Shown piece by piece: positions 44,602 to 51,487 of a stretch of 64,000 nucleotides of DNA. Position numbers and translations under genes: made by a program. The stretch lies in the NCBI GenBank assembly GCA_011772495.1, contig WVZL01000044.1:1-64000 (forward strand). The letters are read 5' to 3'. How positions within the stretch are numbered: the first letter of the stretch is position 1; the number at the start of each line of letters is the position of its first letter. The notes beneath the pieces were generated by a model. That model was not told the DNA's origin, did no database searches, and was given only the letters and a program-made list of their open reading frames with translations. This DNA is from Candidatus Aminicenantota bacterium (lineage in GTDB: Bacteria; Acidobacteriota; Aminicenantia; Aminicenantales; Aminicenantaceae).

Positions 44602-45023
44602 TAAGAGCTTCTCCTCAGCTTGGTTTGAGGACCGATGGGTTTGAGCTCCTCGACAAAGTCCTTGATGATTTGGGTGTATTTCGTTCCTTCGGCGGCCGAG
44701 ACCCAGGACATCTGGAAACGCTGAGGCTCAAGACCGATAAACTCCAATAGCTTTTTGACCAAGGCTATTCTTCGTCGAGCATAAAAATTGCCTTTGATGT
44801 AATGGCAGTCTCCAGGATGGCAGCCTGAAACCAAGACTCCATCAGCGCCTTTTTTAAAAGCAGACAGAATATACAGGGGAGACATGCTTCCTGAACACAT
44901 GACCGTGATCGGAATCACATTGGGAGGATACTGCATCCGGGATACTCCAGCCAGGTCGCTTCCCGCTGAGGAACACCATTTACAGAGAAAGGCAACGATT
45001 TTCGGTTCGAATTCGTCTGCCAT
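44601..45023 (-). CDS. flxD: MvhD/FlxD-type [2Fe-2S] electron-transfer protein
   Basis: A 140-residue protein of the MvhD family (FlpD domain). It shows FLCKWCSSAGSD (Cys14, Cys17), VMCSGSMSP and SGCHPGDCHY, the Cys set for the [2Fe-2S] cluster. In methanogens MvhD links hydrogenase to HdrA; in Flx-Hdr systems FlxD links the NAD(P)H module to HdrA. It overlaps hdrA by one base. No hydrogenase large or small subunit is in the window, which supports the Flx reading. Confidence 0.9.
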   Translation of the reverse strand: MADEFEPKIVAFLCKWCSSAGSDLAGVSRMQYPPNVIPITVMCSGSMSPLYILSAFKKGADGVLVSGCHPGDCHYIKGNFYARRRIALVKKLLEFIGLEPQRFQMSWVSAAEGTKYTQIIKDFVEELKPIGPQTKLRRSS

Positions 45024-46972
45024 TACCGGCCTCCGAGGGACGCGTCTATCATTTCATGCACCTGCAAAGGAGTGAGGTTTTTAACCTGAATGGCTGCTCT
45101 CAGGCAGGTCGCCGAGCAGGTCCCGCATCCTTCACAGAGGACTTCGTTGACCTCGACTTTGCCATCCTTAAGAGAAAGAGATACATAGGGACATACCTCA
45201 ACACACATCCCGCAGCCCGTGCAGAGATTAAGGTTCACCTGGGCCACTGTGGGGGCATGGAAAAGCCTTTCCTGAGATAAGATGGCTACAGCTTTGGCGG
45301 CTGCGCCGCTGGCTTGAGCCACCGCTTCAGGGATATCTTTGGGTGCCTGAGCTGCCCCGGCAAGGAACATTCCAGGGGTCACGCTCTCCACTGGCCTGAG
45401 CTTCGGATGGGCCTCGGAGAGAAAACCGTCTTTATCCATGGCAATCTTGAGTTTCTTGGCCAACTCTCCGGCTCCTTGAGAGGGACGCATGGCTGTGGCC
45501 AAGACGACCATATCCGCATCGATCTCGATGTCTTTTCCAGTGAGAGTGTCTACCCCCCAGACTTTGATCTTGCCCTTGTCTTCGAATATTTTGGAAACCT
45601 TTCCTCTTAGATACAGGACTCCATCTTCCTCGACAGCTCGTTGCACAAACTCTTCGTAGCCTTTTCCCCCAGACCTAATATCAATGTAGAAAATATAAGC
45701 CTGGCCGTCAGGCACATGATGCTTGTAGAGCATGGCATGTTTGGCCGTGTACATGCAGCATATCTTTGAGCAGTAGGCACAGTGAAGTTCAGGATCACGG
45801 GAGCCGACGCACTGGATAAAGACGACCTCTTTGGGCTCCTTGTGGTCTGAGGGCCTGATAATTTTTCCCTGAGTAGGGCCTGAGGCAGAGCAGAGTCTTT
45901 CAAATTGAAGTCCGTCCAGAACATCCAGATATTTTCCATACCCGTATTCAGCCATCAATCCCTTGTCGTAAAGGTCATATCCAGTAGCCACGATGATCGC
46001 TCCGATGTCTTCTTCGATGATGTCGGGTTTCATATCGTAATCGATCGCCTCAGGTTCACAAACATCAGCACACTTTCCGCAGGCGATCGGGAGAAGACCA
46101 GGGCAGGATTTAATGTCAAGAGTGTAGGTGGCAGGAATTGCCTGTGGAAAAGGGATGTAAATGGCTCGCCGTCCGGTCAGGCCGATGTCGAATTCGTTGG
46201 AAACAACCACCGGACAGACCTTGGTGCATTCGTCACAGAGAGTGCATTTATCTGGGTCAACATAGGTGGGCTTTTTGAGAATTTTTACCTTAAAATTGCC
46301 GACATAGCCAGAAATTTCTTGAACTTCGCTGTAAGTCAGGAGTTTAATCTTGGGATGCTTGGAAACTTCCACCATCTTGGGAGTCAAGATGCACTGGGAA
46401 CAGTCAAGAGTAGGGAAAGTTTCCGAAAGCTGGATCATATGCCCTCCGATAGAAGGAGACCTTTCAACGAGGACCACCTCATAGCCACTGTTGGCTAGAT
46501 CCAAGGCGGATTGAATACCTGCAATACCGCCTCCAATTACCAGGGCTCTCCGGGTAACGGGTATACTTATCGGTTCCAAGGATTCATTCCTCCGTACTCT
46601 CTCCACAGCACTCTTGGTGATTTTGATCGCTTTTCTAGTCGCCTTTTCCATGTCTTTGTGAACCCAGCTGCACTGCTCTCTGATGTTGGCTATTTCACAC
46701 TGAAATTCATTGAGCCCTGCTTCTTTGGAAGTATTCCTGAAGGTCGTTTCATGGAGAGTGGGAGAACAGCAGGCAACCACTACGTTGTCCAGCTTCTTTT
46801 CTTTTATCGCTTCTGTAATGAGGTTTTGACCGGGGTCTGAACACATGTAGACATATTCTTCCGCGTGAGCCACTCCAGGATGGCGGGAGAGCTCCTTGGC
46901 GACTTTTTTTACGTCTACTGTCCCGGCGATGTTTATTCCGCAGTGACAGACAAAAACGCCAGTTCTTTTCAT
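45023..46972 (-). CDS. hdrA: Heterodisulfide reductase-type subunit A, electron-bifurcating flavoprotein
   Basis: A full-length 649-residue HdrA. It has the N-terminal FVCHCG domain, the FAD motif VIGGGIAGIQSA (GxGxxG at 147-152), the LDCSQCILTPKM cluster region, an inserted ferredoxin site (CTLCDECTKVCP), HCAYCSKICC, and two C-terminal [4Fe-4S] sites (CTGCGMCVEVCP and CEGCGTCSATC). HdrA flavin is the known bifurcation site in HdrABC complexes. Here it sits between the Kor genes and the FlxD-type gene, eight bases after korC. It has its own Shine-Dalgarno (AGAGGA). Confidence 0.93.
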   Translation of the reverse strand: MKRTGVFVCHCGINIAGTVDVKKVAKELSRHPGVAHAEEYVYMCSDPGQNLITEAIKEKKLDNVVVACCSPTLHETTFRNTSKEAGLNEFQCEIANIREQCSWVHKDMEKATRKAIKITKSAVERVRRNESLEPISIPVTRRALVIGGGIAGIQSALDLANSGYEVVLVERSPSIGGHMIQLSETFPTLDCSQCILTPKMVEVSKHPKIKLLTYSEVQEISGYVGNFKVKILKKPTYVDPDKCTLCDECTKVCPVVVSNEFDIGLTGRRAIYIPFPQAIPATYTLDIKSCPGLLPIACGKCADVCEPEAIDYDMKPDIIEEDIGAIIVATGYDLYDKGLMAEYGYGKYLDVLDGLQFERLCSASGPTQGKIIRPSDHKEPKEVVFIQCVGSRDPELHCAYCSKICCMYTAKHAMLYKHHVPDGQAYIFYIDIRSGGKGYEEFVQRAVEEDGVLYLRGKVSKIFEDKGKIKVWGVDTLTGKDIEIDADMVVLATAMRPSQGAGELAKKLKIAMDKDGFLSEAHPKLRPVESVTPGMFLAGAAQAPKDIPEAVAQASGAAAKAVAILSQERLFHAPTVAQVNLNLCTGCGMCVEVCPYVSLSLKDGKVEVNEVLCEGCGTCSATCLRAAIQVKNLTPLQVHEMIDASLGGR

Positions 46973-46980
46973 TTTGTCCT

Positions 46981-47577
46981 CTATTTTTTTGTTTTGGTAA
47001 CTTTCTTTTTAGTTACCTTCTTTTCTTCATCTAGAATTTTTTTCCCGTATTCATATCCTCTATCAAAAGCCTTGATGTTAAGGTCCAGAAACCTTGAAGG
47101 CACTAAACCAGGGAGAGCCTTCTTCATGGCTTCTGGAGAGACAATTCTAGTGATGGCCGTGAAAAATCCGAGCATGACGAGATTGGCAATGATCCGGTTG
47201 CCCAATTCTTCAGCAAATCGAGTGGAGGGTACGACATAGGTCTTGATATTCCCTCGGGGAGGCTTGGTCTTGACTAAATCCTTATCGATGATCAAAATCC
47301 CATCTTCGATGAGTTCTGGCTCGTATTTTTCATAAGCCTCCTGAGACATGGAGATGAGGATTTCTGGGGTTGAAATGTATGGATAGAGGACCCGGTCATC
47401 AGAGACCACCAGTTGTGAGCTGCAGGCACTGCCGCGGGCTTCGGGACCGAAACTTTGAGTCATGGTGGCGTGCTTATTGTCAAAAATAGCCAGGGCCTTT
47501 CCGGTAATTAGACCGCAGCGGATGATTCCCTGGCCGCCAAAACCCGAAAACCTAATCTCCGTCATGGTATACTCCAT
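46981..47577 (-). CDS. korC: 2-oxoacid:ferredoxin oxidoreductase gamma subunit
   Basis: A 198-residue gamma subunit of a four-subunit oxoacid oxidoreductase. It shows RFSGFGGQGI, TQSFGPEARGSACSSQLV and the typical NRIIANLVMLG. The C-terminus ends in a Lys-rich tail (KKVTKKKVTKTKK) that is not part of the usual fold and recalls the Lys-rich start of the fumarate reductase iron-sulfur subunit. It overlaps korB by 26 bases. Substrate (2-oxoglutarate, pyruvate or branched-chain oxoacids) is judged from the alpha subunit; 2-oxoglutarate is the best guess. Confidence 0.9.
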   Translation of the reverse strand: MEYTMTEIRFSGFGGQGIIRCGLITGKALAIFDNKHATMTQSFGPEARGSACSSQLVVSDDRVLYPYISTPEILISMSQEAYEKYEPELIEDGILIIDKDLVKTKPPRGNIKTYVVPSTRFAEELGNRIIANLVMLGFFTAITRIVSPEAMKKALPGLVPSRFLDLNIKAFDRGYEYGKKILDEEKKVTKKKVTKTKK

Positions 47578-48430
47578 ATGGTTGGTATTTATCGCCTAAA
47601 ACCTTTCCGAGGTGTTCATTCATGCAATCAAGAAAAGTCGGCTTTTCCTTATCCACAAATTTGCCGACGATGAGTTTTCCCTGGTAACTGATATCAAGCG
47701 TTCTGGTGTCTGCTCCATGCTGAATTTCAGACTTTTCGTAATAATACTTCAGGAGATTCAATCCATCGCCAAGCCGATTGCGACGGGCATACAGAGTTAC
47801 ACAGGGAGTTATGACTTCGATAAAAGAAAAACCTCGTTTGCCCAAGGCTTCCTGGATAGATTTGGTCACTCTTCGGAGATGAAGAGCTGTCCAACGTGCC
47901 ACATAGGTTGCTCCACTTGCTTCAGCGAGATAGGGGAGACTGAAGGGGTATTCAAAGTTACCATAGGGAGCAGTAGAAGCATTGGCATCGATCGGCGTAG
48001 TGGCTGCAACTTGACCGCCTGTCATGGCGTAGTTAAAGTTGTTCACGCAGATGATCAAGATATCCATGTTGCGTCTCGCAGCATGGATGAAGTGGTTGCC
48101 TCCGATTCCCGCAATATCTCCATCTCCGCTGAAAACAACCACTTTCAATTCAGGATTGGCAAGTTTCAGTCCTGTGGCCACAGGAAGGGCCCGGCCATGG
48201 GTAGTGTGAATAGAATCCAGTTTAACATAACCGGCTACTCTTCCTGTGCAGCCGATCCCGGAGAGAATGGCAACCTTGTCCAAGTCCAATTCGCTCTTTT
48301 TCAGGGCTTCAGCAAAGGAAGTGACCACAGTTCCGATTCCACACCCAGGACACCAGATATGGGGAATCCGGTCCATTCTCAGGAAATCTTCTATGGGGGG
48401 TCTTTCTTGGAGACGATCTTCTTCTTTCAT
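47552..48430 (-). CDS. korB: 2-oxoacid:ferredoxin oxidoreductase beta subunit (TPP-binding)
   Basis: A 292-residue catalytic beta subunit. It has the WCPGCGIG cluster-ligand motif, THGRALPVATGLK, and the thiamine diphosphate motif GDGDIAGIGGNHFIHAARRN...NNFNYAMTGGQ. It oxidatively decarboxylates a 2-oxoacid to its acyl-CoA while reducing ferredoxin, or runs backward to fix CO2. It overlaps korA by four bases (ATGA). Confidence 0.94.
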   Translation of the reverse strand: MKEEDRLQERPPIEDFLRMDRIPHIWCPGCGIGTVVTSFAEALKKSELDLDKVAILSGIGCTGRVAGYVKLDSIHTTHGRALPVATGLKLANPELKVVVFSGDGDIAGIGGNHFIHAARRNMDILIICVNNFNYAMTGGQVAATTPIDANASTAPYGNFEYPFSLPYLAEASGATYVARWTALHLRRVTKSIQEALGKRGFSFIEVITPCVTLYARRNRLGDGLNLLKYYYEKSEIQHGADTRTLDISYQGKLIVGKFVDKEKPTFLDCMNEHLGKVLGDKYQPYGVYHDGD

Positions 48431-49593
48431 TGGGCAGCCTCCTTGATGGCTTTGAAGATATCATCAGGATCGTGGACCCAACCACCGCAATGAGAAACAG
48501 GAATGGCTGGTGCCTGGCCAGCTGCGCATCGCTCCACTTCAATGACGACTTGGCCATAATTTATCTCAGGAACGATGAAGGCCTTTATTTTTTTGGCCAG
48601 CTCTTTGATCCGCTTTTCGGGAAAGGGCCAAACAGTGATCAGTCTTATGGTTCCGACTTTCAAGCCAGCTTCTCTTGCTTTCCTGACTGCTCTGGTAGTG
48701 ACTCTTGAAGTGATACCGTAAGAGATGACCACTACGTCAGCGTCATCCGTCTTGTCTTCTTCAAACCTGATGATTTCATCAGCCTTGGTTCTGATTTTAT
48801 CATTCAGATGGCGGACGCATACATCCTGGCACTCGGCGTTGATAACCGGATAGCCGCGTTCATCGTGGGTTAATCCTGTGATATGAAAATGGTAGCCATC
48901 GCCGGCTTTGACCATGAACGGAATCATGTCCTTGTCGGGCTTGAACGGCAGGTATTTGCTCTTGGGGCCTGTGTACCATTTCCGTTCGACCAGTTCAATT
49001 TCTTCAGCCGGAGGAATGACAACTTTCTCGTGCATATGTCCCACACACTCATCGGTCATGACAAAAACGGGGACACGGTACATCTCAGAGAGATTGAAAG
49101 CTTCGATAGTGAGGTCAAAGCACTCCTGAGGAGAGTCAGGAGAGAGAGCGATGATTTCATAATCACCATGGGATCCCCATTTGACTTGCATCATATCCTG
49201 TTGGCCCGTGAGAGTTGGAAGACCTGTCGAAGGCCCTCCTCTCTGGACATTGGCAATCACCAAAGGGGTCTCCAGCATACAGGCTAACCCTATGTTTTCC
49301 ATCATCAAGGAAAATCCTGGGCCGGAGGTGACAGTCATGGCTTTCTTTCCCCCCCACGCTGCTCCAATCAGGGCTGCGATAGAGGCCAGCTCATCTTCCA
49401 TCTGGATAAAGACGCCGCCAATGGTAGGGATTCTTTCGGAAAATCTTTCTGCTGTTTCTGTAGAAGGAGTTATAGGATAGCCAGCAAAGAATTGGCATCC
49501 CGCTGCCAGGGCTCCTTCGGCAATAGCATAGTCTCCGTCTAGATAGTGGGAACCGGTTAAGACTCCCTTAGGGTCTGCTTTCACCTTTTTCAC
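48427..49593 (-). CDS. korA: 2-oxoacid:ferredoxin oxidoreductase alpha subunit
   Basis: Alpha subunit of about 388 residues with GDYAIAEGALAAGCQFFAGYPITPSTE, TSGPGFSLMMENIG and ETPLVIANVQRGGPSTG-type segments of the 2-oxoglutarate group. I chose the GTG at 49593: AGGAGG lies six bases upstream and the start (M)KKVKADPKGVLTG leaves a 26-base overlap with korD. A longer in-frame start at 49677 would run through most of korD and adds atypical residues; a second GTG is at 49584. Confidence 0.92.
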   Translation of the reverse strand: MKKVKADPKGVLTGSHYLDGDYAIAEGALAAGCQFFAGYPITPSTETAERFSERIPTIGGVFIQMEDELASIAALIGAAWGGKKAMTVTSGPGFSLMMENIGLACMLETPLVIANVQRGGPSTGLPTLTGQQDMMQVKWGSHGDYEIIALSPDSPQECFDLTIEAFNLSEMYRVPVFVMTDECVGHMHEKVVIPPAEEIELVERKWYTGPKSKYLPFKPDKDMIPFMVKAGDGYHFHITGLTHDERGYPVINAECQDVCVRHLNDKIRTKADEIIRFEEDKTDDADVVVISYGITSRVTTRAVRKAREAGLKVGTIRLITVWPFPEKRIKELAKKIKAFIVPEINYGQVVIEVERCAAGQAPAIPVSHCGGWVHDPDDIFKAIKEAAQ

Positions 49594-49843
49594 CTTTCTC
49601 CTCCTCTTTCTTGAGAGTGACATATATAGAAAACTCAGGGCATATGGTCTCGCAAAGCTGGCAATAAAGGCATTCATCCTCGTTCTTGATTCGAGGAGGA
49701 TGATATCCCTTTATGTTGAATTCTTCTGACATTTCAAGCACATCTTTCGGGCAATATTCTACGCAAAACCCACATCCTTTGCATCTGTCTTTTATGATGT
49801 GGATTTCTCCCTTTTTCTCTTTGAGGTCACCGAAATATTTCAT
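49568..49843 (-). CDS. korD: 2-oxoacid:ferredoxin oxidoreductase delta subunit (ferredoxin)
   Basis: A 91-residue two-cluster ferredoxin. Cys21/24/27/31 and Cys58/61/64/68 form two [4Fe-4S] sites, as in delta subunits that pass electrons from the TPP site to external ferredoxin. It lies seven bases after hdrB, which joins the Hdr and Kor genes in one transcript. Confidence 0.92.
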   Translation of the reverse strand: MKYFGDLKEKKGEIHIIKDRCKGCGFCVEYCPKDVLEMSEEFNIKGYHPPRIKNEDECLYCQLCETICPEFSIYVTLKKEEEKGEKGESRP

Positions 49844-49850
49844 TTGTCCC

Positions 49851-50729
49851 TCATATCAATCCTTTTTCTTTCAAAACAGGCTTGGGGTCGACATAATGAA
49901 GGTCCAGTCTTAGGTCTTCCACTGCGCAGCCTAGGGCAAGGGCGATGAGTTGAGTAAAATAGAGCACCGGGACATTCTTAAATTCAGGATACTTACGGAG
50001 GGTATCTTTCTGGCGGTGGTCAAGATTGAAAGCACAGAGAGGACAGCTTACAGCCATAACTTCAGCACCCTGTTCTTGGGCTGAAGTGAGGATATGATAA
50101 GTTCGTTCAGCCACGACCTCAGGTTTATCAACTGTCTGGTAGGCACTACAGCATTCTGTTTTATAGGGAAAATCTATCGGTTCTGCACCCAAAACTGCTG
50201 TGAGATTTTCTAGAATAACCGGGTTTTCGAGGTCGTCAAAACCAATCTCTTTGGGCCGTACCAAAAGACATCCGTAGTAGTTGGCAACCTTTAAGTTTTT
50301 CAGGGGCTTGACGACTTTCTTAGCAAGGTTTTCAAATTTAATCTCATCCCTCAGCAGCTCCAAGAGGTGCAATATTTTAACATCCCCAGTATATTCGACT
50401 TCCTCTCGGTCCATAAAATTGTTTATTTTCTCCAGGCTGTCTGGATCATTCTTGACCCGGTTATTGGCCCGTTTCAAGGTGTTGTAGCACATGGCGCAGA
50501 GAGTCATGACTTTATCAGAATCGGATTCTTTAACCCGGATAAGGTTGCGGATAGGAGCTACGTGATGAATTAAATCATCAGTTGCAAATGAAAAAACGGT
50601 CCCGCAGCAGTTCCACCTAGGAAGCTCTTCGACTTCTACTCCAAGATGTTTTAGGGAACATAAAGTTGAGTCTTCAAAGTTTTTCGCATTGTTTTTCAGG
50701 GTGCAGCCGGGGTAATAGCTTATTTTCAT
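49851..50729 (-). CDS. hdrB: Heterodisulfide reductase-type subunit B
   Basis: A 292-residue HdrB with two complete CCG domains: Cys9, Cys41-Cys42, Cys78-x2-Cys81, and Cys154, Cys193-Cys194, Cys229-x2-Cys232. In characterised HdrB these hold two non-cubane [4Fe-4S] clusters that reduce a disulfide. In bacteria the acceptor may be DsrC or another thiol protein. With fumarate reductase subunits in the same operon and no DsrC, HdrB may instead pass electrons to the fumarate reductase. Confidence 0.93.
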   Translation of the reverse strand: MKISYYPGCTLKNNAKNFEDSTLCSLKHLGVEVEELPRWNCCGTVFSFATDDLIHHVAPIRNLIRVKESDSDKVMTLCAMCYNTLKRANNRVKNDPDSLEKINNFMDREEVEYTGDVKILHLLELLRDEIKFENLAKKVVKPLKNLKVANYYGCLLVRPKEIGFDDLENPVILENLTAVLGAEPIDFPYKTECCSAYQTVDKPEVVAERTYHILTSAQEQGAEVMAVSCPLCAFNLDHRQKDTLRKYPEFKNVPVLYFTQLIALALGCAVEDLRLDLHYVDPKPVLKEKGLI

Positions 50730-50783
50730 TATGATACCTTATATTATTTAGATAGAAAGAATGATATACCATACTATTAAGAA

Positions 50784-51191
50784 CTAAGACGTAAATTTTC
50801 TCATGCTGCTGATAAGGGCGATAGGCGGTAGGTTTTCTTTCTGCTCATCGGTAAGTTTTTCTACTCGGAGGTGGTCCTGTCTTTTCCGTAACAGGATGAG
50901 CCTGATGGCTTCGATGACTTCAGCTATGTTGATGCCTTTAGGGCAGCGGGAGTTACAGGTCAAGCAGGAAGCGCAGATCCAGATGGATTTTGACTTTAGA
51001 AGTTCATCTTTAAGACTGAGTTGGGCATAACGGATGATTTGATTGGGAAGAATATCCATCTCTGAGACCGCAGGACAACCGGCTGAGCATTTGCCGCATT
51101 GATAGCAGGCCAGAAGGTTTTGACCGCTGATTTTCTCCACTTTAGCCACGAAATCATCTTTTATCTTAGCTCGAGAGATGTTGATTCTCAT
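50784..51191 (-). CDS. hdrC: Heterodisulfide reductase-type subunit C
   Basis: A 135-residue ferredoxin-like HdrC with two [4Fe-4S] sites, Cys29/32/35/39 (CYQCGKCSAGCP) and Cys73/76/79/83 (CASCLTCNSRCP). It conducts electrons from HdrA to HdrB. It is the first gene of the 13-gene run. A promoter candidate and a palindrome lie just upstream. Confidence 0.93.
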   Translation of the reverse strand: MRINISRAKIKDDFVAKVEKISGQNLLACYQCGKCSAGCPAVSEMDILPNQIIRYAQLSLKDELLKSKSIWICASCLTCNSRCPKGINIAEVIEAIRLILLRKRQDHLRVEKLTDEQKENLPPIALISSMRKFTS

Positions 51192-51231
51192 GGATAAAGC
51201 CCTTTTCAGACTAAGATATGGAGTAATTAAT

Positions 51232-51250
51232 TCCTATAATATTTATAGGA
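51232..51250. promoter_or_regulatory. Operator-like palindrome upstream of hdrC
   Basis: TCCTATAA-TAT-TTATAGGA is a perfect inverted repeat with eight-base arms. It lies 40 bases before the hdrC start, just downstream of the promoter candidate at 51276-51304. It could bind a redox or metabolite regulator. It does not match the Rex consensus that I remember. Confidence 0.4.
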
Positions 51251-51275
51251 TTAATACAGGAAAAAATTACTTTAT

Positions 51276-51304
51276 AGTAAAACATATTTAGCAAAAACTG
51301 TCAA
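51276..51304 (-). promoter_or_regulatory. Sigma-70-type promoter candidate for the hdr/kor/flx/frd operon
   Basis: On the minus strand TTGACA (51304-51299), an exact -35 match, is followed after 17 bases by TTTACT (51281-51276), four of six matches to TATAAT. Transcription would begin near 51269, about 78 bases upstream of hdrC. Confidence 0.45.
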
Positions 51305-51398
51305 GAAATTTGTCTTTTCGTAAACATTTCCAAACACGTGATAAGAACAGCTCTTTGCAAATAGCTTCGCTTCGTCCGGTTTTACTCAGATAAGGCAC

Positions 51399-51464
51399 GG
51401 TTCTATTTTTTAATTCTTACCTATATCTCATGGTCCTAGGCTTTCTATTATAAAAAATAGAACC
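51399..51464. repeat. REP-like palindromic repeat, copy 1
   Basis: The arms GGTTCTATTTTTTA (51399-51412) and TAAAAAATAGAACC (51451-51464) are perfect complements around a 38-base loop. CCCCGTCT follows the right arm. The same arm core occurs at 56786-56858. No REP-associated transposase (RAYT) is in the window. Confidence 0.75.
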
Positions 51465-51487
51465 TTCCCCGTCTGTTTTTATGTCTT

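Noticed and set aside
47612-48493. Open frame of about 293 codons on the plus strand
   Set aside because: It is antisense to korB and the end of korA, both strongly conserved; no recognisable domain on the plus strand.
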